Notes: generated from the letters alone by a model not told the origin. DNA of 64,000 bases from an uncultured Oceanospirillales bacterium (GCA_913055655.1 CAJXKA010000001.1:992842-1056841), one strand, 5' to 3'. Counted from the first letter of the stretch, positions 28,443-48,720 are shown. Made by a program: numbers and translations.

Positions 28443-28745
28443 TTAAGCTGATTCTTCGCCCAGGAGGTCGATGACCTGCCCTTCCTGGACCCGAACGTAG
28501 GCTTTTTTCCAGTCTTTACGCTTGCCCGGACGCATCTTGAAGGCCTTGGTTTTGCCCTTCACGTTGGCCACGCGCACGGACTCCACGTTGACCTCGAACA
28601 GGTGTTCGATGGCCGCGCGAATGTCCTGCTTGGTCGCATCTGTCGCGACACGGAAGACGTACTGGTTACCCTGCTCGCCCACACGCGCGGTTTTCTCCGT
28701 CACCCGCGGCGCCAGCAGTACGTTGTAAAGATTCTCGTTGCTCAT
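28443..28745 (-). CDS. rplW: 50S ribosomal protein L23
   Basis: 100 residues from ATG 28745 ([20 protein letters not shown]), overlapping the rplD stop by 4 bp. L23 is the docking site for trigger factor and SRP at the tunnel exit. Ends [16 protein letters not shown]. Confidence 0.96.
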   Translation of the reverse strand: MSNENLYNVLLAPRVTEKTARVGEQGNQYVFRVATDATKQDIRAAIEHLFEVNVESVRVANVKGKTKAFKMRPGKRKDWKKAYVRVQEGQVIDLLGEESA

Positions 28746-29347
28746 CCCAGCCACTCCTGGATCTTGCTGACCGCATCAACGGTCACGACCACTTTCTCGG
28801 CGGACACCAGGCTGACGGGGTCGAGACCGGCCACGTCCACGCAGTGCACACCCGGCACGTTGCGAGAGGCGAGGAACAGGTTCTCGTCGACCTCGGCGGT
28901 GACCAGCAGACCCTTCTCGACACCCAGGTCCGCCAGTTTGGCGACCAGCGTCTTGGTCTTCGGCTCGTCGACACCGATGCTGTCGACCACCACCAGGCGC
29001 TCCTGGCGAACCAGTTCAGACAGGATCGCCTGGAGGGCGCCGCGGTACATCTTGCGGTTCACCTTCTGGGAATGATCCCGGGGCGCGGCCGCGAAGGTCT
29101 TGCCACCGCCAACCCAGATGGGGCTGCGGATGGTGCCGACACGGGCCCGGCCGGTGCCTTTCTGGCGCCACGGCTTCTTGCCGCCGCCGGACACCGCCGA
29201 ACGATTCTTCTGCGCCTTCGTGCCAGCGCGTGCGCCGGCCAGGTATGCGGTCACCACCTGGTGGACCAGTGCCTCGGAGAATTCACGACCGAAAGTCGCT
29301 TCCGAAACCTGGACGTCTTTACCGCCTGCAACTGCCAGTTTCATCAT
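28742..29347 (-). CDS. rplD: 50S ribosomal protein L4
   Basis: 201 residues from the first ATG at 29347 (GAGGTATT upstream; a TTG one codon earlier is also open). Tunnel loop: [20 protein letters not shown] with WVGGGKTF. In E. coli L4 also represses the S10 operon through a leader, but only 20 bp separate tuf from rpsJ here, so no such leader fits. Confidence 0.96.
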   Translation of the reverse strand: MMKLAVAGGKDVQVSEATFGREFSEALVHQVVTAYLAGARAGTKAQKNRSAVSGGGKKPWRQKGTGRARVGTIRSPIWVGGGKTFAAAPRDHSQKVNRKMYRGALQAILSELVRQERLVVVDSIGVDEPKTKTLVAKLADLGVEKGLLVTAEVDENLFLASRNVPGVHCVDVAGLDPVSLVSAEKVVVTVDAVSKIQEWLG

Positions 29348-29354
29348 CAATACC

Positions 29355-29993
29355 TCAATGCTTCACGGACGGGCGCACGGTCACGGTGCCACCGGCGGCG
29401 CCCGGAACGGCGCCCTTGACCAGCAGCAGGTGACGCTCTGCGTCCACCCGGACAATTTCCAGGTTCTGCGTTGTCGTGCGCGCGTCGCCCATGTGGCCGG
29501 CCATCTTCTTGCCCTTGAACACGCGTCCAGGGGTCTGGCACTGGCCGATGGAACCCGGCGCGCGATGCGACAGCGAGTTGCCGTGCGTCGCGTCCTGGGT
29601 GCGGAAGTTGTGGCGCTTGACCGTGCCTGCGAAGCCCTTACCTTTGCTCACGCCGGTCACGTCGACCATCTGGCCGGCTTCAAACTGGTCAACCGCCAGC
29701 TCTGCGCCCGCTTCAAGGTCACCGCCCTCTTCACCTTCCAGGCGCAGTTCCCACAGGCCGAAACCTGCTTCCACGCCCGCTTTCGCGAAGTGGCCAGCTT
29801 CCGGCTTGTTAACCAGGCCCGAGCGCTTGTCGCCCGAGGTGACCTGCAGCGCGCTGTAACCGTCGCTGTCAGCGGTCTTGACCTGGGTAACCCGGTTCGG
29901 GGCCGCCTCGATCACCGTCACCGGGATGCTTGCCCCGTCTTCGGTGAACACGCGGGTCATACCCGCCTTGCGTCCAATGATTCCAATCGCCAT
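29355..29993 (-). CDS. rplC: 50S ribosomal protein L3
   Basis: 212 residues: [20 protein letters not shown], and the long loop [20 protein letters not shown] with the methyl-acceptor Gln region, then [20 protein letters not shown]. Early assembly protein near the peptidyl transferase centre. Confidence 0.97.
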   Translation of the reverse strand: MAIGIIGRKAGMTRVFTEDGASIPVTVIEAAPNRVTQVKTADSDGYSALQVTSGDKRSGLVNKPEAGHFAKAGVEAGFGLWELRLEGEEGGDLEAGAELAVDQFEAGQMVDVTGVSKGKGFAGTVKRHNFRTQDATHGNSLSHRAPGSIGQCQTPGRVFKGKKMAGHMGDARTTTQNLEIVRVDAERHLLLVKGAVPGAAGGTVTVRPSVKH

Positions 29994-30026
29994 TGTCCTG
30001 TCTCTCTATCAGCTGCGACCAGGGGC

Positions 30027-30338
30027 TCAGTTGAGCTTGATCTGCACATCGACGCCCGCGGCCAGATCGAGCTTCATCAGCGCATCCACGGTCTTGTCGT
30101 TCGGGTCGACGATATCCATCAACCGCTTGTGCGTACGGGTTTCATACTGGTCACGCGCGTCCTTGTTGACGTGCGGTGAGGTCAGAATGGTCGTGCGCTC
30201 GATACGCGTCGGCAGCGGGATGGGACCGCGCACCTGCGCGCCCGTCCGTTTGGCCGTTTCCACGATTTCCTGGGCTGAACGGTCGATCAGACGATGATCG
30301 AATGCCTTCAGCCGGATGCGGATTCTCTGGTCTGCCAT
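30027..30338 (-). CDS. rpsJ: 30S ribosomal protein S10 (NusE)
   Basis: 103 residues: [35 protein letters not shown] and the C-terminal [16 protein letters not shown]. It doubles as NusE, binding NusG in transcription-translation coupling. Only 20 bp separate it from the upstream tuf gene, so the str and S10 operons appear fused. Confidence 0.97.
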   Translation of the reverse strand: MADQRIRIRLKAFDHRLIDRSAQEIVETAKRTGAQVRGPIPLPTRIERTTILTSPHVNKDARDQYETRTHKRLMDIVDPNDKTVDALMKLDLAAGVDVQIKLN

Positions 30339-30358
30339 TTTCTCTACTCGCTTCGCTG

Positions 30359-31549
<1,191 letters not shown>

Positions 31550-31585
31550 CGGATAGTTCCTCGTCAGTTCCGTATCGACACGCGA

Positions 31586-33679
31586 TTACGCGGTCTTCTT
31601 GATGATCTCTTCAGCGACACTGGCCGGTGCTTCGGCGTAGTGATCGAATTCCATGGTGTAGGTCGCGCGGCCCTGGGTCTGTGAACGCAGGTCCGTGGCG
31701 TAGCCGAACATTTCCGACAGCGGCACGTGGGCGTTTACGATCTTGCCCGACGGCGCGTCTTCCATGCCCTGGACGATGCCGCGGCGGCGATTCAGGTCGC
31801 CCATCACGTCGCCCATGTAATCTTCCGGCGTCACCACTTCGACCTTCATCATTGGCTCCAGCAGCACCGGGTCAGCGGTGATGGCGCCGTTCTTGAAGGC
31901 CATGGAACCGGCGATCTTGAACGCCATTTCGTTCGAGTCGACCTCGTGGTACGAACCGTCGAACAGCGTGCATTTCACGTCGACCATGGGGTAACCGGCA
32001 ATCACACCGTTCTCCATCTGCTCCTGCATGCCCTTGTCCACCGAACCGATGTACTCGCGCGGAACGACACCACCCACGATGGCGTTCTCGAACTCGTAAC
32101 CGGCGCCGGATTCCAGCGGCTCCATGCGGATCTTGACGTGACCGTACTGGCCGCGACCACCGGACTGGCGAACAAACTTGCCTTCCGCCTCGACCGCCTT
32201 GCGGATGGTCTCGCGGTACGCCACCTGCGGACGACCCACGTTGGCTTCGACCTTGAACTCGCGCTTCATGCGGTCGACCAGGATGTCCAGGTGCAGCTCG
32301 CCCATGCCGGCAATAATGGTCTGGCCGGACTCTTCGTCGGTCTTGACGCGGAAAGACGGATCTTCCTGCGCCAGCTTCTGCAGCGCGATACCCATCTTCT
32401 CCTGGTCCGACTTGGTCTTCGGCTCAACCGCAACGGCGATCACCGGCTCCGGGAACTCCATGCGTTCCAGGGTGATGACGCTGTCGACGTCGCACAGGGT
32501 GTCACCCGTGGTGACGTCCTTCAGGCCAACGGCCGCGGCGATGTCGCCTGCGCGCACTTCCTTGATCTCCTCGCGGGAGTTGGCGTGCATCTGCAGGATA
32601 CGACCCACACGCTCTTTCTTGCCTTTCACCGGGTTGTAGACGGTATCGCCGGACTTCAGCACGCCCGAGTAGACGCGGAAGAAGGTCAGCGAACCGACAA
32701 ACGGGTCGGTGGCGATCTTGAAGGCCAGCGACGCGAACGGCTCGTTGTCGTCGCTCTTGCGCAGGGCTTCTTCCTCGTTCTCGAGGATACCCTTGATCGC
32801 CTTCACCTCGGTGGGTGACGGCATGATCTCGACAACCTTGTCCAGCAGCGCCTGCACGCCCTTGTTCTTGAACGCAGTGCCGCACAGCACGCAGACGATG
32901 TCGTTGTTGATGGTGCCGGTCCGCAGGCCCAGGATGACCTGCTCTTCGGACAGCTCACCATTTTCCAGGTAAGCCTCCATCAGCTCTTCGTTCGCCTCGG
33001 CGGCCATTTCCACCATGTACTCGTGCGCGGCTTCGGCTTCCGCCTTCAGCGCGTCCGGGATCTCACGGGCCTCGTAGGTGACGCCCATGTCTTCCTGGTT
33101 CCAGTAGATGGCCTTCATGCGCACCAGGTCGATCACGCCTTCGAAACCTTCCTCGGCGCCGATCGGCACCTGGATGGGCACGGCGCGCGCGCCCAGGCGC
33201 TCGCGGATCTGCTCTACCACGCGATTGAAGTTCGCGCCGGTGCGGTCCATCTTGTTGACGAACGCCATGCGCGGCACTTCGTAACGGGTGGCCTGGCGCC
33301 AGACCGTCTCGGACTGCGGCTGCACGCCACCCACGGCGCAGAACACGGCCACGGCACCGTCCAGCACTCGCAGGGAACGCTCGACCTCGATCGTGAAGTC
33401 AACGTGCCCGGGGGTATCAATAATGTTGATACGGTGCTGGTCGAACTGCTGGTCCATGCCGCTCCAGAAGCACGTGGTCGCGGCCGACGTGATCGTGATG
33501 CCACGCTCCTGCTCCTGCTCCATCCAGTCCATGGTGGCGGCGCCATCGTGAACTTCACCGATCTTGTGAGAAACACCGGTGTAAAACAGGATACGCTCGG
33601 TCGTCGTCGTCTTGCCGGCATCAATATGCGCCATGATGCCGATGTTGCGGTACCGATCGATTGGGGTCGTTCTGGCCAC
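31586..33679 (-). CDS. fusA: Elongation factor G
   Basis: 697 residues. Translocation GTPase. G1 [20 protein letters not shown]2 [13 protein letters not shown]3 DTPGHVDF, G4 NKMDRTGA; domain IV contains [17 protein letters not shown], which reaches the decoding centre. Sits between rpsG and tuf with 36-bp spacers, as in the E. coli str operon. Confidence 0.98.
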   Translation of the reverse strand: MARTTPIDRYRNIGIMAHIDAGKTTTTERILFYTGVSHKIGEVHDGAATMDWMEQEQERGITITSAATTCFWSGMDQQFDQHRINIIDTPGHVDFTIEVERSLRVLDGAVAVFCAVGGVQPQSETVWRQATRYEVPRMAFVNKMDRTGANFNRVVEQIRERLGARAVPIQVPIGAEEGFEGVIDLVRMKAIYWNQEDMGVTYEAREIPDALKAEAEAAHEYMVEMAAEANEELMEAYLENGELSEEQVILGLRTGTINNDIVCVLCGTAFKNKGVQALLDKVVEIMPSPTEVKAIKGILENEEEALRKSDDNEPFASLAFKIATDPFVGSLTFFRVYSGVLKSGDTVYNPVKGKKERVGRILQMHANSREEIKEVRAGDIAAAVGLKDVTTGDTLCDVDSVITLERMEFPEPVIAVAVEPKTKSDQEKMGIALQKLAQEDPSFRVKTDEESGQTIIAGMGELHLDILVDRMKREFKVEANVGRPQVAYRETIRKAVEAEGKFVRQSGGRGQYGHVKIRMEPLESGAGYEFENAIVGGVVPREYIGSVDKGMQEQMENGVIAGYPMVDVKCTLFDGSYHEVDSNEMAFKIAGSMAFKNGAITADPVLLEPMMKVEVVTPEDYMGDVMGDLNRRRGIVQGMEDAPSGKIVNAHVPLSEMFGYATDLRSQTQGRATYTMEFDHYAEAPASVAEEIIKKTA

Positions 33680-33715
33680 TTTCCTATCCTCTGAATACGG
33701 TTCTGGCTACCGCGC

Positions 33716-34189
33716 TTACCAGCGGTAGTGGGAGAAGGCCTTGTTGGCCTCTGCCATGCGGTGCACTTCTTCGCGCTTCTTCACGGCCGCGCCACGCTGC
33801 TCGACGGCTTCCAGGAGCTCGCCGGCCAGCCGCTGCGGCATGCTGGTCTCGCTGCGCTTGCGCGCGGCGTCGATGATCCAGCGCATCGCCAGGGTCTGGC
33901 GGCGCTTCGGACGCACTTCGACCGGCACCTGGTAGGTGGCGCCGCCGACACGACGGGACTTCACCTCGACCATCGGGCTGACGTTGTCGAGCGCCTGCTC
34001 GATCAGGTCAACCGGGCTCGCGCTCTTGTTACGCTCTTCCATGGAATCCATGGCGCCGTACACGATGCGCTCGGCGACAGACTTCTTGCCGCTGTCCATG
34101 ACCATGTTGATGAAACGCGCGATAACCTCGCTACCGAACTTGGGGTCCGGCAGGATTTCGCGAGTGAAATTCGAATGCTTTCTTGACAT
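33716..34189 (-). CDS. rpsG: 30S ribosomal protein S7
   Basis: 157 residues. Typical blocks [40 protein letters not shown] and [19 protein letters not shown]. Primary binder of the 16S 3' domain; represses the str operon in E. coli. Ends with SHYRW. Confidence 0.97.
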   Translation of the reverse strand: MSRKHSNFTREILPDPKFGSEVIARFINMVMDSGKKSVAERIVYGAMDSMEERNKSASPVDLIEQALDNVSPMVEVKSRRVGGATYQVPVEVRPKRRQTLAMRWIIDAARKRSETSMPQRLAGELLEAVEQRGAAVKKREEVHRMAEANKAFSHYRW

Positions 34190-34219
34190 CGTCTGTTCCA
34201 GTTCTCAGCTTGAGCCAGC

Positions 34220-34594
34220 TCAGCTCTTGGGGCGCTTGGCGCCGTACTTGGAACGGCCCTTGCGGCGATCACTGACGCCGGCCGTGTCCAGGCTGCCGCG
34301 CACGGTGTGGTAACGCACACCCGGCAGGTCCTTTACACGACCGCCGCGGATCAGCACCACGCTGTGTTCCTGCAGGTTATGACCTTCACCACCAATGTAG
34401 GAGGTCACTTCGAATCCGTTGGTCAAGCGCACACGGGCCACCTTGCGAAGCGCCGAGTTCGGCTTCTTCGGGGTGGTGGTATAAACGCGCGTGCACACGC
34501 CCCGCTTCTGCGGGCAACCTTCCAGCGCAGGCACATTGCTCTTGTACACCTTAGGCTTGCGCGGCTTACGTACCAGTTGATTGACTGTCGACAT
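34220..34594 (-). CDS. rpsL: 30S ribosomal protein S12
   Basis: 124 residues. [19 protein letters not shown] and [18 protein letters not shown] carry the decoding-centre loops; the Lys residues at the streptomycin positions (PKKPNS and RVKDLPG) are wild type. First gene of the str section; AGGAAATT precedes ATG 34594. Confidence 0.97.
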   Translation of the reverse strand: MSTVNQLVRKPRKPKVYKSNVPALEGCPQKRGVCTRVYTTTPKKPNSALRKVARVRLTNGFEVTSYIGGEGHNLQEHSVVLIRGGRVKDLPGVRYHTVRGSLDTAGVSDRRKGRSKYGAKRPKS

Positions 34595-34615
34595 AATTTC
34601 CTGACCCTGATAAAC

Positions 34616-34661
34616 AAAAATCGACAGGCGCCCCGGTCATTTGGGTCGGGCCGTCCTGTCG
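34616..34661 (-). promoter_or_regulatory. Leader hairpin followed by a T-run upstream of rpsL
   Basis: In the rpsL leader (minus strand) CGACAGG pairs with CCTGTCG, with an inner GCCC/GGGGC pairing, and ATTTTTG follows. It looks like an intrinsic attenuator about 20 bp before the rpsL ATG and just after promoter P1. Function is inferred. Confidence 0.5.
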
Positions 34662-34671
34662 AAGGGGGCGC

Positions 34672-34699
34672 ATTCTACACACCCTTCTCGCAATGTCAA
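34672..34699 (-). promoter_or_regulatory. rpsL proximal promoter (P1)
   Basis: Minus strand TTGACA, 16-bp spacer, TAGAAT. The discriminator right after (GCGCCCC) is GC-rich, as in stringently controlled ribosomal promoters. Confidence 0.75.
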
Positions 34700-34847
34700 A
34701 CGCCCAACCCAGGTCAAATCTCCTGGATTGAGCGCCTACGAATCCGGCCCACGCGCCGGCGACATCGGCTTTCCGTGGCGGCCCGTCTGTGGAAACTTCG
34801 GTCCGCCCGGCTTCCCTTTTGGGAAGATGGTTCGAGTTAGCCGGACA

Positions 34848-34882
34848 ATTATGGCAGGACTTTCAGTTTAAGGCAAGTCCTG
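34848..34882 (-). promoter_or_regulatory. rpsL distal promoter (P2) with an 8-bp dyad across it
   Basis: Minus strand TTGCCT (34871-34876), 17-bp spacer, CATAAT (34848-34853). A perfect dyad CAGGACTT / AAGTCCTG (34855-34862 and 34875-34882) spans the spacer and -35, a possible operator. A small CTTCCC-TTTT-GGGAAG hairpin lies at 34811-34826 in the resulting leader. Confidence 0.5.
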
Positions 34883-34905
34883 ATTTGAAAAGTCGTCAAG
34901 AGCGC

Positions 34906-35215
34906 ACGCAAATTGCGCAAATTTGTGGAATTACACGAAGGAAAAGATGGGGTTTGGCCCTGCCGACCGGGAGCCCCCGGCCCTTTCAGGTGCTGGCGTC
35001 AACGCCGCTCGCGTGTCGCGGTGGTGTCGACACCCTTACTGCCACGGCTCGTACCAGGCCGGCCCCGCACGGCCCCACCCCAAACCAATCCCCAAATCGC
35101 CCTACCCTTTGTTTTCTGCCCCACCCCGGTTTTCGTGGTACGCCATCAGCCGGCAGCCACCCAACCCCAGCTCTTCATTTGTTTTTAAAATTCAAAAAAT
35201 TTGCGCAATTTGCGT
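34906..35215. repeat. 19-bp perfect inverted repeat around a non-coding segment
   Basis: ACGCAAATTGCGCAAATTT at 34906-34924 recurs in perfect inverted form at 35197-35215. Each arm contains the palindrome TTGCGCAA. The 272 bp between are not convincingly coding. They carry many C-runs on the plus strand (35063-35127), equal to G-runs on the minus strand. Open frames listed across this stretch have no family features. Confidence 0.8.
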
Positions 35216-35236
35216 TACGCCCTTGAGCACGCCCCC

Positions 35237-35267
35237 AAACAGAAAAGGCCCGGCTTTCGCCAGGCCT
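35237..35267 (-). terminator. Terminator of the rpoBC operon
   Basis: Minus strand: 9-bp stem AGGCCTGGC / GCCGGGCCT (one G-T pair), GAAA tetraloop, then TTTCTGTTT. It lies about 48 bp beyond the rpoC stop. Confidence 0.85.
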
Positions 35268-35314
35268 CTTCCCAGGGACATACAGCAGGCGCTAACACCC
35301 CTGCATCACACCCT

Positions 35315-39574
<4,260 letters not shown>

Positions 39575-39593
39575 GTTTCGTCTCCTGTCCCGT

Positions 39594-43673
<4,080 letters not shown>

Positions 43674-43734
43674 CTTTAGCACCACCTCGATGGCCGTCCC
43701 GACGGGGCCGGCTCAATGAATCCATGGTTTGTCA

Positions 43735-43827
43735 CGGCGTGGGCCATGGGCGCCACGCCGCAAACAGGAACAGGCCGGAGGCGCGAGCCCCCAGCCGGTT
43801 CCACGTTTTTCCCGTTGCCGGGAAAAA
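43735..43827 (-). promoter_or_regulatory. Two hairpins in the rplL-rpoB intergenic region
   Basis: Hairpin A: TTTTTCCCG-GCAA-CGGGAAAAA (43806-43827), 3 bp beyond the rplL stop. Hairpin B: CGGCGTGG / CCACGCCG (43735-43760). Neither is followed by a T-run. In E. coli this gap holds a partial attenuator and an RNase III site that lower rpoBC expression relative to rplJL. A matching role here is inferred from position and structure. Confidence 0.55.
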
Positions 43828-43830
43828 TAC

Positions 43831-44214
43831 TTACTTGACCTCGACAGAAGCGCCGGCTTCTTCGAGCTTCTTCTGGATTTCCTCGGCCTCGGCCTTCTCG
43901 ACGCCTTCCTTGATCGGGGAAGGAGCGCCTTCGACCAGGTCCTTGGCTTCCTTCAGGCCCAGGCCGGTGATTTCGCGAACCACCTTGATGACCGGAACCT
44001 TGTTACCACCAAAGGAGGTCAGCACCACGTCGAAGTCAGACTTCTCTTCAGCGGCACCGGCGTCACCACCCGCTGCCGGACCGGCAGCTGCGACGGCCAC
44101 GGGGGCAGCAGCAGAAACACCAAACTTCTCTTCCATGGCGTCGATCAGCTCGACGACGTCCATCACGCTCATTGAGGCGATGGTATCGAGGATATCTTCT
44201 TTTGAAACGGCCAT
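43831..44214 (-). CDS. rplL: 50S ribosomal protein L7/L12
   Basis: 127 residues from ATG 44214 ([19 protein letters not shown]). N-terminal dimerisation helix pair, an Ala/Gly/Pro-rich hinge ([19 protein letters not shown]), then the factor-binding domain ([20 protein letters not shown]). It forms the stalk with L10. Confidence 0.97.
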   Translation of the reverse strand: MAVSKEDILDTIASMSVMDVVELIDAMEEKFGVSAAAPVAVAAAGPAAGGDAGAAEEKSDFDVVLTSFGGNKVPVIKVVREITGLGLKEAKDLVEGAPSPIKEGVEKAEAEEIQKKLEEAGASVEVK

Positions 44215-44277
44215 TGTCGTCTCCATTACATTTTCAGGCGGGGCAATATGCCCACGGTTTAACTACAAAAAAATTGC

Positions 44278-44805
44278 TCAGGCAGCCTGCTTGGCGTCCC
44301 GCACAGCAGCGAACGTGCGCACCATCTTGGTGTGGGGTTCTGCCAGCGTCCGGACGAACTTCTCGACCGGGGCTTTCATTACACCCATCAGCATGGCGAT
44401 GGCCTGGTCGTAGGTCGGCAGCTTGGACAGGCGATCAAGCTCACTTGCGTCGTAAAGCGCGCCGCCGATGGCGACGTTCTTCGTGACCAGCTTGTCGTGT
44501 TCCTTCGCGTAGTCCTTGACCAGGCGCGCAGCAGCCCCGGGATCGTCCATGCTGAAAGCCAACAGGATCGGACCTGTCATTGACTCCCGCATGCACTCGA
44601 ACTCGGTGCCTTCCACGGCTTTGCGGGCGAGGGTGTTCTTGGCCACCTTGAGGTAGACGCCGCTCTCCCGTGCTTTCACACGCAGGTCGGTCATTTCCTC
44701 AACGGTCAGGCCGCGATACTCCGCCGCCACGGCAGACAGTGCACTTCCGGCGGCTTCCGCCACCTCGGCCACAACTGCCTTTTTCTGCTCGAAATTGAGC
44801 GCCAT
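44278..44805 (-). CDS. rplJ: 50S ribosomal protein L10
   Basis: 175 residues: [40 protein letters not shown], and [17 protein letters not shown]. It anchors L7/L12 dimers through its C-terminal helix and in E. coli represses its own mRNA by binding the leader, which is recognisable upstream here. Confidence 0.97.
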   Translation of the reverse strand: MALNFEQKKAVVAEVAEAAGSALSAVAAEYRGLTVEEMTDLRVKARESGVYLKVAKNTLARKAVEGTEFECMRESMTGPILLAFSMDDPGAAARLVKDYAKEHDKLVTKNVAIGGALYDASELDRLSKLPTYDQAIAMLMGVMKAPVEKFVRTLAEPHTKMVRTFAAVRDAKQAA

Positions 44806-44914
44806 TTTTACCTCCTGGATTGCAGGGACCGGCTAGCCGGCCCTTCCAGTACGTTTCAGTGGCGACCCCGCCACGCCAACGCTACGTCGTACAGACCGAA
44901 GCGCTCGAGTGGCG

Positions 44915-45010
44915 GGGGCTCCACCATCTGCGCAGGCCGTGAACGGTTACCCGTTTCACCCTTAAGCCTTCACACCCTGTTGGTGTGCCGACACCTGCGG
45001 TCTTCGACGG
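44915..45010 (-). promoter_or_regulatory. L10 ribosomal leader upstream of rplJ
   Basis: Minus strand contains AGACCGCAGGTGTCGGC and, about 60 nt later, CCTGCGCAGATGGTGGAG. These two segments correspond to the conserved L10-leader elements known from E. coli (GACCGCAGGUGU ... CCUGCGUAGACGGUG). They pair to form the stem bound by the L10-L12 complex. They lie within the 260-bp rplA-rplJ gap, about 110 bp before the rplJ ATG. No strong promoter was identified in the gap. Confidence 0.75.
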
Positions 45011-45065
45011 GTCAAGCCCGCCTACCCCACTGCCCCGGCGGTGTTCAGCCGGGACCGTGAAATTC

Positions 45066-45761
45066 TCAGTATTCCAGCGTCGAGTGATCGACCGTGACGC
45101 CCGGACCCATCGTCGTGGAGAGCGCCACCTTCTTCAGGTAGTGGCCCTTCGACGATGCCGGCTTCAGCTTCACCAGGTCACCCAGCAGCGCCGAGAGGTT
45201 CTGCTTCAGTGCGTCAACCTCGAAGTCGGCCTTGCCGATGGTGCTGTGAATGATGCCCGCCTTGTCGGTACGGAAACGCACCTGGCCGGCCTTGGCGTTC
45301 TTCACGGCGGTCTCGACGTCGGTGGTCACGGTGCCGACTTTCGGGTTCGGCATCAGGCCGCGCGGACCCAGCACCTGGCCAAGCTTGCCGACCACGCGCA
45401 TGGCGTCCGGCGTGGCGATGACCACGTCGAAATCCATCTCGCCGCCCTGGATCCGTTCCGCCAGGTCGTCCATGCCGACCAGGTCGGCGCCGGCCGCGGT
45501 GGCGGCCTCGGCATTCGGGCCCTGTGCGAACACGGCCACGCGAACGCTCTTGCCGGTGCCGTTCGGCAGCACGGTGGAACCACGCACGTTCTGGTCTGAC
45601 TTCTTCGGGTCAACACCCAGGCGGATGGCAACGTCGACAGACTCGTTGAACTTCGTGCCGGAGGTCTTCTTCAGCAGGTCGAATGCCTCGTCGATGGTGT
45701 ACACCTTCGTCGGCTCGACCTGTTCGCGGATGGCCCGCATGCGTTTGCTGAGCTTAGCCAT
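45066..45761 (-). CDS. rplA: 50S ribosomal protein L1
   Basis: 231 residues: [40 protein letters not shown], and the second-domain [20 protein letters not shown] with [11 protein letters not shown]. Forms the mobile L1 stalk at the E site. Starts one base inside the rplK stop (TAATG). Confidence 0.97.
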   Translation of the reverse strand: MAKLSKRMRAIREQVEPTKVYTIDEAFDLLKKTSGTKFNESVDVAIRLGVDPKKSDQNVRGSTVLPNGTGKSVRVAVFAQGPNAEAATAAGADLVGMDDLAERIQGGEMDFDVVIATPDAMRVVGKLGQVLGPRGLMPNPKVGTVTTDVETAVKNAKAGQVRFRTDKAGIIHSTIGKADFEVDALKQNLSALLGDLVKLKPASSKGHYLKKVALSTTMGPGVTVDHSTLEY

Positions 45762-46195
45762 TATTCGACACCCTCCACGTTCAGGCCCATACTGCGGGCA
45801 GAACCCGCGATGGTGCGGACCGCCGCGTCCATGTCGGCCGCGGTCAGGTCGGGTTCCTTGGTCTTCGCGATCTCTTCAAGCTGCGCGCGCGTCACCGTGC
45901 CCACCTTCTTGGTGTTCGGCTCACCGCTGCCCTTGGCGATGCCCGCGGCCTTACGCAGCAGGACAGCCGCCGGCGGCGTCTTGGTGATGAACGTGAAGCT
46001 GCGGTCGTTGTAGACCGTGATCACGACCGGAATCGGCATGCCGGGCTCGATGCCCTGGCTGTCGGCGTTGAACGCCTTGCAGAATTCCATGATGTTGACG
46101 CCATGCTGACCCAGCGCCGGGCCCACTGGCGGGCTCGGGTTTGCCTGGCCGGCAGGCACCTGCAGCTTGATATAAGCTGTGATTTTCTTAGCCAT
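45761..46195 (-). CDS. rplK: 50S ribosomal protein L11
   Basis: 144 residues: [40 protein letters not shown], with the C-terminal rRNA-binding domain ([23 protein letters not shown]). It binds the GTPase centre and is needed for RelA activation. Coupled to rplA by a 1-bp overlap; GGGGAG precedes the start. Confidence 0.97.
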   Translation of the reverse strand: MAKKITAYIKLQVPAGQANPSPPVGPALGQHGVNIMEFCKAFNADSQGIEPGMPIPVVITVYNDRSFTFITKTPPAAVLLRKAAGIAKGSGEPNTKKVGTVTRAQLEEIAKTKEPDLTAADMDAAVRTIAGSARSMGLNVEGVE

Positions 46196-46257
46196 CGTTT
46201 ACTCCCCGGGTTCAAGCGTCCGGCCACTCACGGCACGAACTCCCCGTCAGTTGTCTG

Positions 46258-46338
46258 GGTGAGTAGTGAGTGGTGAGTGGTGAGTAGAGAAAAGCGAAAA
46301 CGCCTTTACTACTCACCACTCACCACTCACCACTCACC
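46258..46338. repeat. Heptamer tandem inverted repeat, 30-bp stem, between nusG and rplK
   Basis: Left arm 46258-46287 is tandem GTGAGTG/GTGAGTA units; right arm 46309-46338 is the same units inverted, 29 of 30 bases complementary. The 21-base loop contains a nested GCG-AAAA-CGC. It starts 4 bp beyond the nusG stop on the minus strand. No T-run follows, so RNase III cleavage or 3'-end protection fits better than termination (inference). Confidence 0.9.
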
Positions 46339-46342
46339 GTCC

Positions 46343-46876
46343 TCAGGACTTCTCGACCTGGTGGAACTCGAGCTCCACCGGGGTCGAACGTCCAAAAATC
46401 AGTACGGCCACCCGCAGGCGGCTCTTGTCATAATTGACTTCCTCGACCACGCCGTTGAAGTCGTTGAAGGGGCCGTCGATGACCCGGACCATTTCGCCCG
46501 GCTCGAACAGCACCTTCGGGCGCGGCTTGTCCACGCCCTCGCGAACCCGGTTCAGGATCGCGTCGGCCTCGCGCTCGGTAATCGGCGCGGGGCGATCGGC
46601 GGTACCGCCGATAAAACCCATGACCTTGGGCACGTCTTTGACCAGGTGCCAGGTCTCGTCCGTCATGTCCATTTCCACCAGCACGTAGCCGGGGAAGAAC
46701 TTGCGGTCTGAGCGACGCTTCTGGCCGCCCTTCATTTCCACCACTTCCTCGGTGGGAACGAGCACTTCACCGAAGTACTCTTCCATGCCTTCACGCTTGA
46801 TGCGTTCTTCGAGCGACTTCTTGACCGTCTTCTCAAAGCCCGAATAGGCGTGCACCACGTACCAACGCTTGGCCAT
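46343..46876 (-). CDS. nusG: Transcription termination/antitermination factor NusG
   Basis: 177 residues. NGN domain [20 protein letters not shown] with [20 protein letters not shown] and [20 protein letters not shown]; the C-terminal KOW domain is [20 protein letters not shown]. It binds RNA polymerase and couples to Rho or S10. 3 bp downstream of secE. Confidence 0.97.
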   Translation of the reverse strand: MAKRWYVVHAYSGFEKTVKKSLEERIKREGMEEYFGEVLVPTEEVVEMKGGQKRRSDRKFFPGYVLVEMDMTDETWHLVKDVPKVMGFIGGTADRPAPITEREADAILNRVREGVDKPRPKVLFEPGEMVRVIDGPFNDFNGVVEEVNYDKSRLRVAVLIFGRSTPVELEFHQVEKS

Positions 46877-46879
46877 CGA

Positions 46880-47257
46880 TCAACCCCCCAGCAGGCTGCG
46901 CACGAGCGCGCCCAGCAACCAGTCGACCCCGGCCAGGAACAGCGAGATCAGGATCGTGACCACGATGACCATGAGCGACGTCTGCAGCGTTTCCTGGTGT
47001 GTCGGCCAGACCACCTTGCGCCGCTCGATATCCGCTTCTTTCAAAAAGCGGAAGAACGCGCCACCTTTCTGCGACTGGCCCGCCACCCAGGCCGCAACCA
47101 GCGACACCACGATGAGGCCACCCACACGGACCGGCATGTTGGCCAGGTCCTGGTAGTAGTAGTACGCGCCAATTCCGCCCAGGAGCAGCGCCACGGCGAT
47201 CAGCAACAAGACGCTGTCGACCAGCGGCGATTTCGTATTTTCCGCTTTACTGCTCAT
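46880..47257 (-). CDS. secE: Protein translocase subunit SecE
   Basis: 125 residues with three membrane helices, like E. coli rather than the one-helix minimal form. The conserved amphipathic and cytosolic block is FLKEADIERRKVVWPTHQET, followed by the essential third helix. Lies between tRNA-Trp and nusG. Confidence 0.96.
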   Translation of the reverse strand: MSSKAENTKSPLVDSVLLLIAVALLLGGIGAYYYYQDLANMPVRVGGLIVVSLVAAWVAGQSQKGGAFFRFLKEADIERRKVVWPTHQETLQTSLMVIVVTILISLFLAGVDWLLGALVRSLLGG

Positions 47258-47308
47258 GTTCCGGTTGTTTCCGTTTCCTTATGGGCCAGGTTCGCCATCC
47301 GGCAAGCC

Positions 47309-47384
<76 letters not shown>

Positions 47385-47420
47385 GTATCGTCGGGAGTCG
47401 CCATTGACTCCGTTCCAGAC

Positions 47421-47459
47421 TACGAAAGCCGGCAGGCCATTCGGCCGCCAGCTTTCGTA
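47421..47459 (-). other. Hairpin downstream of tuf copy 2
   Basis: TACGAAAGC / GCTTTCGTA, 9-bp perfect outer stem with a GC-rich inner part (GGCC...GGCC). No T-run. It lies between the heptamer repeat and tRNA-Trp and may separate tuf mRNA from the tRNA-Trp-secE transcript. Confidence 0.5.
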
Positions 47460-47460
47460 A

Positions 47461-47527
47461 GTTACGGGTGACGAGTGACGCGTTACGGGATTTGTTTACC
47501 CGTCACCCGTCACCCGTTACCCGTCAC
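47461..47527. repeat. Heptamer tandem inverted repeat directly after tuf copy 2
   Basis: Left arm 47461-47489 and right arm 47499-47527 consist of GGGTGAC/CCCGTCA-type heptamers in opposite orientation, 24 of 29 positions complementary, with a 9-base loop ATTTGTTTA. It begins 2 bp beyond the tuf stop. Same design as the nusG and prs repeats, with a different unit. Confidence 0.85.
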
Positions 47528-47529
47528 TA

Positions 47530-48720
<1,191 letters not shown>

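Larger units (their letters stand above)
34700..35236. other. Long non-coding gap between rpoC and rpsL
   Basis: No gene is supported here. It holds the distal rpsL promoter, the dyad and small hairpin, the 19-bp inverted repeat and the G-run cluster described separately. Base composition changes along it, with AT-rich arms around a C-rich centre. Confidence 0.7.

Noticed and set aside
34906..35215. IS element or MITE bounded by the 19-bp inverted repeat
   Set aside because: No transposase frame and no flanking target duplication were seen, so only the repeat itself is reported.
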